Assembly: GCA_964384945.1 (NCBI GenBank)
Contig: CAYLMK010000026.1
Coordinates: 8,735 to 72,734 of the forward strand
From: S015-6 sp964384945
GTDB lineage: Bacteria; Desulfobacterota; DSWW01
Length of the DNA: 64,000 nucleotides
Direction of reading: 5' to 3'
The first letter of the stretch is position 1. Each line of letters starts with the position of its first letter. Under the pieces are notes generated by a model. That model worked only from the letters and a program-made list of their open reading frames with translations, ran no database searches and was not told where the DNA came from. Positions 33,238-41,814 of this stretch are shown here, one piece after another. The position numbers and the translations under genes are program-made.

Positions 33238-33687
33238 TCAGACTCTCATGTGAAACATCAGTTTGTAGTCGAAGACCATCACCGCCTCGCCCCGCTGGTT
33301 CTTCACCGTGTAGCGCCAGACCTGGATGCCCTTGTCCGGTTTCTTGGTCTTCTGCTTTTCCATGACTTCCACGACAACCGTGATCGTGTCCCCGATCTTG
33401 ACCGGTGCGGTCATTCTCATGTTGTCCACCCCAAGCCATGCAACGGCCGAATCGCCGGCGAACCCGGCCATGCCGACGAGACCGACGGCCATGCCGAAGA
33501 TCAGCGGCCCGTGGGCGATTCGCTCCCCAAACTGGGTCTTCGCGGCATACTCCTTGTCCATGTGGAGAGGATAGAAGTCCATGGTCAAACAGGCCCAGTT
33601 GACGACATGGGTCTCGGTCACCGTGATGGAAGCGGTTGTGTAGATGTCCCCGACATTGAAATCGTCACCGTACTTGCTGTGCTCCAT
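33238..33687 (-). CDS. MaoC-like hot-dog dehydratase
   Basis: The 149-residue single hot-dog domain has the (R)-hydratase signature: a diverged dyad segment TMDFYPLHMDKEYA and GERIAHGPLIFGMAVG. Such enzymes hydrate 2-enoyl-CoA, and in steroid degradation they pair with DUF35 proteins (ChsH1-ChsH2). ATG 33687 is preceded by GAGGTGA. It sits between the ligase (41 bases) and the DUF35 gene (41 bases), so a heteromeric hydratase/DUF35/thiolase complex is a reasonable inference. Confidence 0.85.
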   Translation of the reverse strand: MEHSKYGDDFNVGDIYTTASITVTETHVVNWACLTMDFYPLHMDKEYAAKTQFGERIAHGPLIFGMAVGLVGMAGFAGDSAVAWLGVDNMRMTAPVKIGDTITVVVEVMEKQKTKKPDKGIQVWRYTVKNQRGEAVMVFDYKLMFHMRV

Positions 33688-33728
33688 ACCGTCACCTCGA
33701 ATCGAATGGGGTTGGCGGTCCCTGCGGC

Positions 33729-34142
33729 TTACTTCCGCACCGGCCTGAATTTCGGAAGGGTGAACTCCTCGTTGAGTTTTTCGAACAGGACCTCCACGGG
33801 CATGTCGCATCTCAATTCGCTGAAATCGCAGTCCACCACGTTGCTCAACATCTGCACCCCCTCCTCCAGTCGAATGAGCGCCACCACGAAGGGAATGTCC
33901 TTCATGAAGGCGGACGGGGCGTTGTTTTCCACCACCGTGAAGCTGTAGAGGGTTCCCTTTCCGGACGCTTCCACCCACTCGACGTCGTCGGAGAAGCAGT
34001 GGGGACAGGCGATGCGAGGGTAAAAAATGTGCTTCTCACAGGCCCTGCATTTCTGGAGTACCAGTTTTCCTTCCTTGGCCGCGTCCCAGAACGGTTTGGC
34101 CCAGGGATTGACCTGCGGAGAAGGTTTTCCCGGAGTTTCCAT
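33729..34142 (-). CDS. DUF35 OB-fold protein with rubredoxin-like zinc ribbon
   Basis: The 137-residue protein has an N-terminal helix (PWAKPFWDAAKEGKLVLQKC), a zinc ribbon (CRACEKHIFYPRIACPHC, two CxxC pairs) and a C-terminal OB fold. These acyl-CoA-associated proteins are partners of SCP2-type thiolases and MaoC hydratases, as in HMG-CoA synthase complexes of archaea and the steroid aldolase Ltp2-ChsH2. Its place directly between MaoC and thiolase-like genes (15 bases to the latter) fits such a complex. GGAGGAAAG precedes the ATG. Confidence 0.9.
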   Translation of the reverse strand: METPGKPSPQVNPWAKPFWDAAKEGKLVLQKCRACEKHIFYPRIACPHCFSDDVEWVEASGKGTLYSFTVVENNAPSAFMKDIPFVVALIRLEEGVQMLSNVVDCDFSELRCDMPVEVLFEKLNEEFTLPKFRPVRK

Positions 34143-34157
34143 GGTCTTTCCTCCTGT

Positions 34158-35342
34158 TTACGGAATCTCGGTTCCGAAGACGGTGACCTGGGCGTCCATG
34201 TAGGTGCCGCCCGTTCCTGTCTTTACGGCGAACTTCGCACCCTCCACCTGCCGTTCCCCAGCCTTCCCCATGAGCTGCCGGGCCGCCTCCACCATGAGCG
34301 CCACACCGCCTCCGGCGCCCGTATGCCCCTGGGACAGCATGCCTCCGTTGGTGGTGCAGGGGATCTTACCTCCGGGCCAGGTGTCCCCCCGCAGAAACAT
34401 CTCCCCGGCTTCCCCCCGCTTGCAGAGGCCGATCTCTTCAAAGCCGATGATTTGAAAGATGGGGTAGGAATCATAGATTTCGGCCACATCGATCTCCTGC
34501 GGCGTGATGCCGGCCTGCTCGAAGGCCTCCCTGCCCGCCTGCGCCCATCCGTACCGGGAGATGTCCGGCTCCTGGGAGAAGACATGGTGGGTGACAATGC
34601 CCCCCTCCCCGAGGAGATACACCGGTTTGTTCGGCAGGTCCTGCGCCCGTTCCGCGGAGGTGACGACGAAGGCGGATCCCCCGTCGAAGAGCATGTTCGA
34701 CATCTTCGCCCTCAGCGGCGTGGAGAGCATCTTGGAGGCCAGGACCTCCTCGACGGTCAGGGGCTTGCGAAAGAAGGCGTTCGGGTTCCGCTCCGCCCAT
34801 TTCCGGTTGGAAACACACACCGCGGCAAGATGCTCGTCCGTGCAGCCTGTCTCATACTTGTAGCGGGTCATGGAAAGGGAGGCCACGGTGGAGTAGTGCT
34901 GGCCGTAGGGGACCTCCCATTCAGGGGAAATCCCGGAAACGGCAAACAGGTCGATTCCCCCCTGCGCCGAGAGCCCGGTGCCCAGCTTCTCCGAGTGGAC
35001 AAAGAGCACGTTCTTCGCGATGCCGGAGGCAATCATGCCCGCGGCCATCTGCAGGCCGGTGCTGCTGCTGGACCCTCCGGAAAAGATCAGGCAGTTCTTC
35101 TTGCAGTTTCTCAGTCCCAGTTCCTCCGCCAACCGGGCGGTTGTCAATTCCCCGACATAGGAGAAGCTGAACATGGCGGCCGTGGGCATGACGAAGTCGA
35201 TTTCGTCCTTGTCGATGCCCGCGTCCCGTATCGCCTGTTTTGCGGATTCCACAGCATGGTAGATCGCGGGCTTGTCGGGAAACCTTCCGGTCGGCACCTC
35301 GCCGATCCCCACGATCGCGACCTTTCCCTTCAGCCTGCCCAT
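34158..35342 (-). CDS. SCP2-type thiolase-fold protein, candidate acyl-CoA aldolase
   Basis: The 394-residue thiolase-superfamily protein begins GRLKGKVAIVGIGEVPTGRFPDK, like SCPx/Ltp proteins. The segment at the usual nucleophile reads CLIFSGGSSSSTGLQMAAG, so serines seem to occupy the place where degradative thiolases carry the active-site Cys. Later motifs are EIYDSYPIFQIIGFEEIG, TNGGMLSQGHTGAGGG (His loop) and a C-terminal GTGGTYMD. In actinobacterial steroid catabolism, Cys-less members with a DUF35 partner act as retro-aldolases. The adjoining DUF35 gene suggests the same here, but this is inference. Confidence 0.85.
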   Translation of the reverse strand: MGRLKGKVAIVGIGEVPTGRFPDKPAIYHAVESAKQAIRDAGIDKDEIDFVMPTAAMFSFSYVGELTTARLAEELGLRNCKKNCLIFSGGSSSSTGLQMAAGMIASGIAKNVLFVHSEKLGTGLSAQGGIDLFAVSGISPEWEVPYGQHYSTVASLSMTRYKYETGCTDEHLAAVCVSNRKWAERNPNAFFRKPLTVEEVLASKMLSTPLRAKMSNMLFDGGSAFVVTSAERAQDLPNKPVYLLGEGGIVTHHVFSQEPDISRYGWAQAGREAFEQAGITPQEIDVAEIYDSYPIFQIIGFEEIGLCKRGEAGEMFLRGDTWPGGKIPCTTNGGMLSQGHTGAGGGVALMVEAARQLMGKAGERQVEGAKFAVKTGTGGTYMDAQVTVFGTEIP

Positions 35343-35375
35343 GATTCCCTCCCTCTGTTGCGGGTTTCCCGAAAC

Positions 35376-36521
35376 CTACAGCCCCAGTTGTTTTGCGATG
35401 ATGTTCTTCTGGATCTGGGTGGTCCCTCCGCCGATGGAAAGCACAAGGACGTCTCGCAGGTACCGCTGCGCATCATATTCCATGGTGTAACCGTATCCGC
35501 CCAGAATCTGCACGCCCTCCAGGGCGACTCGCTTCGCCACTTCCGAGCAATAGGACTTGGACATGGAGGTCTCCTTCACACACTCCATCCCCAGCGTCTC
35601 TTTCCATGCCGCGTAGTAGGCCAGCAGCCTTGCCGCTTCCAGTTCCGTGGCCATGTCGACCAGCTTGTGCTGGATGGCCTGAAACCGACCGATCGGTTGT
35701 CCGAACTGCTCCCGCTCCTTTGCGTACTGCAGGCTGTATTCGAAGGCACCCTGGCCGATCCCCAATGCGCATGCCGAGAGAAGAAGGCGCTCCTCGTTCA
35801 ACAACCTCATCATCTGTTTCCAGCCGTGGTTGAGACAGTCCGGGCCGCCCAGGATATTCCCGGGAGGGACCTTCACGTCCTCATACGACACCTGGCACGT
35901 GTTCGACCCTCTGTATCCGAGGTCCTTGATCGGTGTGGCGCTGAACCCCTGGGACCGGGTCTCCACCAGAAAGTCGGTGATGCCCTTGAATTTCGACTCG
36001 GCGGTCCGCGCATTTGTCACGACCACGTCCGCGACCCCGGCCCCCGAGATGAACATCTTGCTTCCATTGATCACGTACCGCTCCCCGTCGAAAACCGCCT
36101 TGGTTCGAATGCTCGCCGCATCGGAGCCGGCGTTCGGTTCCGTCAGGGCGTAGGCGAACTTCAGCTCCCCCTTGGCGAGGCGAGGAAGGTATTCCTTCTT
36201 CTGATCCTCGCTGCCGTTCTTCGCAATGATGCTCGTGCCATAGAGCGTAATATTGCCGGCGGCCCACGCCAGAACCGGAATCCTTCTGGACAGCTCTTCA
36301 TCGAGGATCATCACATCGATGACACTGCCCCCCTGGCCCCCGTAAGCCTCCGGCACGTTGATGCTCATGAACCCGAGGTCGCAGAGCTTTCCCACCAGTT
36401 CGTGGGGATACTCGTCTCGCTCGTCGATCTCCCGGGCCCGTTCCCGGGGGACTTCCGTCTCGACCCATCTGCGAACCGTATCCCTGAGCATCTCCTGTTC
36501 TTCCGTGAAATGAAAATCCAT
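35376..36521 (-). CDS. acyl-CoA dehydrogenase
   Basis: The 381-residue enzyme shows the complete acyl-CoA dehydrogenase fold. The N-terminal helical domain is FTEEQEMLRDTVRRWVETE, the FAD/substrate signatures are FAYALTEPNAGSDAA and LGYRGSNTCQVSYEDVKVP, and the C-terminal motif is QILGGYGYTMEYDAQRYLRD. A glutamate in the catalytic-base region (EYDAQRY) would abstract the alpha proton. It introduces a 2,3-double bond into a CoA thioester, passing electrons to ETF. ATG 36521 gives the usual MDF N-terminus. It lies between the thiolase-like gene (33 bases) and the flavin oxidoreductase gene (65 bases). Confidence 0.92.
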   Translation of the reverse strand: MDFHFTEEQEMLRDTVRRWVETEVPRERAREIDERDEYPHELVGKLCDLGFMSINVPEAYGGQGGSVIDVMILDEELSRRIPVLAWAAGNITLYGTSIIAKNGSEDQKKEYLPRLAKGELKFAYALTEPNAGSDAASIRTKAVFDGERYVINGSKMFISGAGVADVVVTNARTAESKFKGITDFLVETRSQGFSATPIKDLGYRGSNTCQVSYEDVKVPPGNILGGPDCLNHGWKQMMRLLNEERLLLSACALGIGQGAFEYSLQYAKEREQFGQPIGRFQAIQHKLVDMATELEAARLLAYYAAWKETLGMECVKETSMSKSYCSEVAKRVALEGVQILGGYGYTMEYDAQRYLRDVLVLSIGGGTTQIQKNIIAKQLGL

Positions 36522-36586
36522 GGTATCCTTGTCCTCCTCCCTGATCCGTCGGTGGTCGTCGCTTCGTCCTCGCGAACCCGTCCGGC

Positions 36587-37486
36587 TCACGCATCCCGGA
36601 CGCTCTGTCCCAGCCTCCTGCATACCTCCACATACTCGGAGACCATCTGCCCGATGATCTCGCCGGCGGGCTTGATCTCCTCGGCCTGTGCCACGCTCAG
36701 CCCGGCGCTCCAGAAATCGCGCCATTTCCTGGACCGCAGGTCCGGCATGGTTTCGAAATTTTTGATGCTCTCGGCAAGCCACGTGGCCGGGTTTCCCGTG
36801 ATCCGGTCGGTACAGACGATGTCGCTCGGACCGGCCGCCACCACCGCCTCCTTGTACGCGGCACTGGCTCTGGATTCCGTGGAGGCGATCAGGCGGGTTC
36901 CCACGACGACCGCACAGGCTCCCAGGGCCATGGCGGCCGCCATTTGCGCCCCCGTGCTGATGCCCCCTGCCGCGACCACCGGCAGACCGACCTTCGCGAT
37001 CAGGTAGGGCACGAGGACCATCGTCGGCGTGGTCCCCGAATGCCCGCCCGCCCCCGATGCGACGGCGATCAACCCGTCCACCCCACGATCCCGGGCTCGC
37101 AGACCCTGCTCCACCGAAATCACGTCGGCAAACACCTTGCCCCCGTTGGCGTGCACGTCCTCGAGGATCAGCCGCGGGTCCCCGAGGGAGGTGATGAAGA
37201 AATTGACGCCCAGATCGAGGCACAGGGCGAGCTGTTCCCTCCATTCGAACTTGCCGGAGACATGGATGTTCACGCCGATGGGTTTGTCCGTCTGTTCCCG
37301 GATCTTCCGGAGGGTGCGCCGCAGATCCTCGACGGTGCGGAAGTTGGGAAGGGGAATCGCACCCAATCCCCCTGCCCGCGCCACGGCCACTGCCAGCTCC
37401 TCATAGGAAATGAGAAACATGGGCGCGCCGATGATCGGGTAGTCCACGCCGATCATTCGTGTGAATGCCGTTTCCAGTTTCTTCAC
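36587..37486 (-). CDS. nitronate monooxygenase/FabK-like flavin oxidoreductase
   Basis: The TIM-barrel FMN enzyme has about 299 residues. The family opening is YPIIGAPMFLISYEELAVAVARAGGLG, followed by GVNIHV, GVDGLIAVASGAGGHSG and the phosphate-binding GGISTGAQMAAAMALGACAVVVGTR. Members include nitronate monooxygenases and enoyl reductases; in acyl-CoA operons they often act as 2-enoyl reductases. The start is uncertain: GTG 37486 and GTG 37495 both have GGTGG-like sites, and the frame is open to GTG 37534. It belongs to the catabolic operon. Confidence 0.82.
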   Translation of the reverse strand: MKKLETAFTRMIGVDYPIIGAPMFLISYEELAVAVARAGGLGAIPLPNFRTVEDLRRTLRKIREQTDKPIGVNIHVSGKFEWREQLALCLDLGVNFFITSLGDPRLILEDVHANGGKVFADVISVEQGLRARDRGVDGLIAVASGAGGHSGTTPTMVLVPYLIAKVGLPVVAAGGISTGAQMAAAMALGACAVVVGTRLIASTESRASAAYKEAVVAAGPSDIVCTDRITGNPATWLAESIKNFETMPDLRSRKWRDFWSAGLSVAQAEEIKPAGEIIGQMVSEYVEVCRRLGQSVRDA

Positions 37487-37574
37487 TGCATCCACCCCGT
37501 TCCACCGGGCGCGGGAGGAAGGAACAACGACCACGACCCGCCTTGCGGCAAGGGAGAAGGGCTTCCCGGGCTGA

Positions 37575-38339
37575 TCAAAAGAAGGCGCCGCCGTTGATCA
37601 CCAGAATGTGCCCCGTCATGTAGCTGGCCGCACTCGAGGCAAGGTAGAGCGCGGTTCGGGCGATCTCTTCGGGACTCGCCACAACCTTGAGAGGCGTCAT
37701 TTTGAACTCATTCGCCATGAGCTTCTCATTCGTCCAGAGCGCCTTGCTGAAATCGGTCTTCACGATGCGGGGAGCAATCGCGTTGACGCGCACGTTGTAG
37801 GGGCCCAGTTCGAGGGCCATCTGTTTGGTCAACATATTGATGCCCGCCTTGCTGATGCAGTACGGGCCCAGGCCCTCCGCCGGACTCACCCCCCCGGCGG
37901 AGGATATATTGATGATGTTCCCGGATTTCCGGTCGCGCATGATCTTGCCGACCAGTTTGCTCAGCATGAAGTAGCCCTTGAGGTTGGTGGTCAGGATGTG
38001 ATCGAAGACCTGCTCGTCCGTATCCACCACCGCGCCCATCGCCGGGTTGGTGGCTGCATTGTTGACCAGGATGTCGATGCGGCCGAATTCGCCCATCGTC
38101 TTCTGTACCAGGTTTTCGAGGTCTTCGGTTTTCTTCGCATGGGCGGAGACGCACAGGGCCTTGACGCCCTTCGCCCTGATCTCCTCGCCCACCGCTTCGA
38201 GATCCGGGAGTTTCCTGCTGGCAATCGCCACATCCGCCCCCGCATCCGCAAAGGTCAGGGCGATTGCCCTGCCGATTCCCCGGCTTCCACCCGTAACGAG
38301 AGCTACTTTTCCATCCAAGGAAAGATACGAGCTGTCCAT
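37575..38339 (-). CDS. short-chain dehydrogenase/reductase
   Basis: This 254-residue classical SDR has TGGSRGIG as cofactor site, NNAAT as structural motif and the catalytic Ser (INISSAGG) with YCISK. The C-terminus is MTGHILVINGGAFF, and the start ATG 38339 follows GGAGGGGGG. It resembles 3-oxoacyl reductases and hydroxyacyl-CoA dehydrogenases. In this operon it probably oxidises or reduces a beta-hydroxy/keto CoA intermediate. Arg after the TGGSRG glycines and ASRK at the end of strand 2 suggest NADP(H), an inference. Confidence 0.9.
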   Translation of the reverse strand: MDSSYLSLDGKVALVTGGSRGIGRAIALTFADAGADVAIASRKLPDLEAVGEEIRAKGVKALCVSAHAKKTEDLENLVQKTMGEFGRIDILVNNAATNPAMGAVVDTDEQVFDHILTTNLKGYFMLSKLVGKIMRDRKSGNIINISSAGGVSPAEGLGPYCISKAGINMLTKQMALELGPYNVRVNAIAPRIVKTDFSKALWTNEKLMANEFKMTPLKVVASPEEIARTALYLASSAASYMTGHILVINGGAFF

Positions 38340-38405
38340 CGACCCCCCTCCTTGCTTTGATTGGACTCCTTTGCGCACCCTGCAAACGGTTCGGGACCGG
38401 AGGGC

Positions 38406-39983
38406 CTACCCCCGGGCCGCCGACTTCGGGATCCCCCGGTGGTAGTGCGGATAGATCTCGCTTTCCAGATCGGTCCCCATGAGGGCATCCACACACAGGA
38501 TCGCCGAGAGGGAAGCGCCGTCCACACCGCCGCCCCAGAGCCGTTCGCCGTACTGATCTCCCACGAAATACAGGTTCTCCACAAACGGGCTCTTCACGTC
38601 GGGACGCTTTTCCCCCACGGGGCGCCAGTTGCCGTAAGCCTCGTCCGAGGGGGTCCAGAGAACGAACTCCACGTTCTCTTTCCAGCCCTTGAAGGTCCTT
38701 CGGAACCAGTCCATGCAGAAATCGATCACCCGCATGACCTTCTTCGAGTCCCGCATTTCCTTGTCCGTCAGGGCGGTGGAGAAAAGGAAATCCCTCTTCC
38801 CTTCCGGGCCCCTCTTGGCGCACGCGCACATGCTCCACATCACCATGTCGACAGCGCCTATGTACCCCTCCTTGATGATGCCCGGCATCCAGATGAAGCT
38901 TCTCTCGTCGATCCCGAACGGCTCCCACACGTTGTTCTTGATCCCGATGAGCGCGGTCAGGAGCCCTGCCGACCAGAACCTGGTTTGAAGCAGGTCGACC
39001 CACTCGGCAGGGAAATGACGGGGGTGAAGCACATGGAAAATGTGCTTGGGCTGGATGTTGCAGACGACGTTCTCCGCTTCCAGGGTCTCGAACCGGCCTT
39101 CCTTGTTTCGAATGATGACCCCCCGCGCCTTGCCGTCTTCGACGATGATTTCCTCCACCGGGGTGGATCGAAGGACCTCGCCTCCGGCCTTGTTGAGCGC
39201 CCTTTCCATGGCCAGCGGGATCGCGATACAGCCGGGCTCGTGCATGGTCGCAACCGAGCCCGAGTGGAGGTTCATTCCGATGTCCCTCGCCATGGCCATG
39301 TATCCCAGGAAGTCCCCCGCGGGCGCCATCCTCGGCTCGGCCATTGCATTCTGGCAGGCCATGACCACTTTGAGGTAGGTGTAGGCTTCCTCGTTTTGCG
39401 TGAAACCTCTCTTTTCGAGCCACGTCTGAACGTCGATTTCCATGGCGGCGCCGCATTCCTCCATGGAAAGCTTGCCCATCTGCTTCAACGCGGACATCGT
39501 CGCCTTGTAGCCTTCTTCGCTCTGCCATGGATAGGGATGCCCTACCTGGTACATCTTGAAATCCCTGGCGGCATCCACATAGGCCAATCCCCTGTTCACG
39601 GGCATGTCCTCCGGCTCGCCGAGATGCTCGAGCAGGAGATGGGCCCTGGACTTGTTTCCCCAGAAAAGGCCGTGTCCCCCGTTCTCGAAGGTCCACCCGT
39701 CCAGGAGGCCTTTCGCGAACATGGTGTTCAGGTCCGGCTCGCAATAAGACACCCAGCAGCGGGTGTCTGCCAGGGACTTCCTGAAACCCCTCGCGTCCAG
39801 TTCCTGACCGTCGATCGCCACCTTGTCTCCTTTCCCCACATACGAGGCGACACGCCCGCCTATATGGGGGGCCTTCTCCAGGACGACCACCTTCTTGCCG
39901 TGGTCCTTTGCCAGCAGGGCGGCCACGCCGCAACCGCCCACGCCGGATCCGACCACGACAACGTCATATTGCTTGTTCGCCAT
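38406..39983 (-). CDS. phytoene-desaturase-like FAD oxidoreductase
   Basis: This 525-residue flavoprotein of the amine oxidase/phytoene desaturase fold (COG1233-like) has the dinucleotide motif VVVVGSGVGGCGVAALLA followed by VVVLEKAPHIGGR, and the C-terminal FAD motif YFVGDQYGERLWGGGVDGA. Relatives desaturate, isomerise or saturate long unsaturated chains. ATG 39983 follows GGAGGGAATC. As the first gene of the leftward operon it may act on the hydrophobic part of the substrate. No carotenoid synthesis genes are near. A specific reaction cannot be assigned. Confidence 0.82.
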   Translation of the reverse strand: MANKQYDVVVVGSGVGGCGVAALLAKDHGKKVVVLEKAPHIGGRVASYVGKGDKVAIDGQELDARGFRKSLADTRCWVSYCEPDLNTMFAKGLLDGWTFENGGHGLFWGNKSRAHLLLEHLGEPEDMPVNRGLAYVDAARDFKMYQVGHPYPWQSEEGYKATMSALKQMGKLSMEECGAAMEIDVQTWLEKRGFTQNEEAYTYLKVVMACQNAMAEPRMAPAGDFLGYMAMARDIGMNLHSGSVATMHEPGCIAIPLAMERALNKAGGEVLRSTPVEEIIVEDGKARGVIIRNKEGRFETLEAENVVCNIQPKHIFHVLHPRHFPAEWVDLLQTRFWSAGLLTALIGIKNNVWEPFGIDERSFIWMPGIIKEGYIGAVDMVMWSMCACAKRGPEGKRDFLFSTALTDKEMRDSKKVMRVIDFCMDWFRRTFKGWKENVEFVLWTPSDEAYGNWRPVGEKRPDVKSPFVENLYFVGDQYGERLWGGGVDGASLSAILCVDALMGTDLESEIYPHYHRGIPKSAARG

Positions 39984-40341
39984 TTGATTCCCTCCTGTGG
40001 CTGTCAAGTGAGTTCCTTGGGGGGACATCTGCCGCTGCAAAGCTGCGTCGCAAAAGGGTATGGGGGCTTGCAGGTTGCACAATACCTCAGCTTCGAACGG
40101 CATGTCAAAAAAAGACCCCCCCCCTCATCCTGGGCTCACACAAGGGCTTTGGGAACCTTGACGGGGGCGGGACAGGCCCCTAGACTTGCGTATCGCCACG
40201 GATCGACCCCTCCGGTGCGGCCCGAGTGACGGCGGAATCCAGGACCGATGGGACCGAAGAGCCGGAGATCCTTTTCCGCACGGCACCCATTGCACAGGGC
40301 GTCCGATGCAAACTTTCAGAAAGAAGACAGGTTGATGAGCA
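39984..40341. other. divergent regulatory gap upstream of the acyl-CoA operon
   Basis: This 358-base gap has no gene that I can support. It must hold the promoters for the leftward operon and the rightward acyl-CoA synthetase subunit. No clear -35/-10 pair or operator palindrome is visible. A run of nine C residues follows an A-rich stretch near 40106-40122. Confidence 0.4.
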
Positions 40342-41796
40342 ATGGGCTTTGACTTTGCGCAAATCGACGACATCCTGAACGCCCGATCGATCGCCATCGT
40401 CGGTGCATCGAACAGCCCCTTGAAAATCGGCAGCCTGCTGACCGCCTCACAGCTCAACATGGGGTTCACCGGGACGATCTACCTGGTGAACCCGAACGAG
40501 GCGGAGGTTCTGGGCCGCAGGGCTTACCGCGACCTCCTTTCCCTTCCCGAGCCGCCCGAGCTGGTTTACATCGTGATCCCCGCCGATCGATCCCTGGAGG
40601 TGCTGCGGCACTGCGGTGAGGTGGGCGTGAAGGGCGTCGTCATGGTCTCTTCCGGATTCCGGGAGGCGGGCGAGGAAGGAGAGGCCCTGGAGAGGGAGGC
40701 GCTCCGCCTGGCCCGGCAGGGCGGATTCCGGATTATCGGGCCCAATTGTTTCGGGATCTACAACCCCCGAAACCGTCTGACCTTGCTGCCGGGCCCTGAT
40801 TTTTCAACCTCGCCGGGCGATGTTGCCTTCCTCGCGCAAAGCGGCGGCCTCGCATCCCATATCGCACGATTGGGCAAGAGCCTGGGCATCCGGTTCAGCG
40901 CTGTCGTAAGTTACGGAAACGGAGTCGACATCGACGAGACCGACCTGCTGCGCTATTTCGGCCGGGATCCCCGGACCGGCGTCATCGGCGCCTACCTGGA
41001 GGGGGTAAGGGACGGCAGGGCGTTCCTGGAGGCGCTGAAGGAAGCGGCTTCCCGGAAGCCGGTGATCATGTGGAAGGTCGGCAAGGCCGCGGCCTCCCGG
41101 CAGGCGGTGATGTCGCACACCGGCTCGCTTGCCGGGTCTGCCGAGATATGGGAGGCCGCCTTTCGCCAAGCCGGCGTAATCCAGGCCTCGGGAATCGACG
41201 AAGTCTGCGACGTGCTTGTGGCCTTGCGCCACCTCGGCACGGGGCCGGGCGGGCGTATCCTCGTTTCGGGAGGCGGAGGCGGATTGGGTACCAACGCGGC
41301 CGATCTTGCCGGCCTGGCCGGCCTGGACATCCCTGCCCTGAACAAGGAAACCGAACAGGCTCTGAAAAGAATCCTGGGAAGGGCCGGAGCGGTCGTCTCG
41401 AACCCCCTGGACATCGGCACCCCCTTGATCCCTCTGCCCATGTTCGAAGCCGCCATGCGGGAGGCCGCGTCCAATCCCACCACGGATCTGCTCATCTTCG
41501 ACCTGGCCGTGAATTTCGCCCTTGGCCTGGTGGGCGAGGAGGGCCTGCACCTTTTCGCCGACATCCTGATCAGGATCCGCAGGGAATGCGGAAAGCCCCT
41601 GGTCATGGTCCTGTATTCACGGGCCTGCGACCCGGACGACCTGGGGCCGGAGAGGCTCCTGCGCCAGCTGCGGGCCAAGTTCCTGGAAGGGGGCGTGCCG
41701 GTCTTCCCGTCGATGCGGAGGGCCATCCGGGCCATCCGGCTGGCCAACACCTCCGTTCGCGGCCACGCAGTCGGGGCTACATCCGCGAGTTCATGA
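40342..41796 (+). CDS. NDP-forming acyl-CoA synthetase, alpha (CoA-binding/ligase) part only
   Basis: The 484-residue protein has a CoA-binding domain (SIAIVGASNSPLKIGSLLT, VNPNEAEVLGR) and succinyl-CoA-synthetase-like ligase domains. The phospho-histidine site is in QAVMSHTGSLAGS, as in archaeal ADP-forming acetyl-CoA synthetases. The ATP-grasp beta subunit, fused in many bacteria or encoded next door, is absent. It is transcribed away from the acyl-CoA operon and could cleave its CoA products to make ATP, if a beta subunit is encoded elsewhere. The ribosome site is weak. The convergent helicase gene ends 18 bases away. Confidence 0.85.
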   Translation: MGFDFAQIDDILNARSIAIVGASNSPLKIGSLLTASQLNMGFTGTIYLVNPNEAEVLGRRAYRDLLSLPEPPELVYIVIPADRSLEVLRHCGEVGVKGVVMVSSGFREAGEEGEALEREALRLARQGGFRIIGPNCFGIYNPRNRLTLLPGPDFSTSPGDVAFLAQSGGLASHIARLGKSLGIRFSAVVSYGNGVDIDETDLLRYFGRDPRTGVIGAYLEGVRDGRAFLEALKEAASRKPVIMWKVGKAAASRQAVMSHTGSLAGSAEIWEAAFRQAGVIQASGIDEVCDVLVALRHLGTGPGGRILVSGGGGGLGTNAADLAGLAGLDIPALNKETEQALKRILGRAGAVVSNPLDIGTPLIPLPMFEAAMREAASNPTTDLLIFDLAVNFALGLVGEEGLHLFADILIRIRRECGKPLVMVLYSRACDPDDLGPERLLRQLRAKFLEGGVPVFPSMRRAIRAIRLANTSVRGHAVGATSASS

Positions 41797-41814
41797 AAGA
41801 AGACGGAACGCGGG

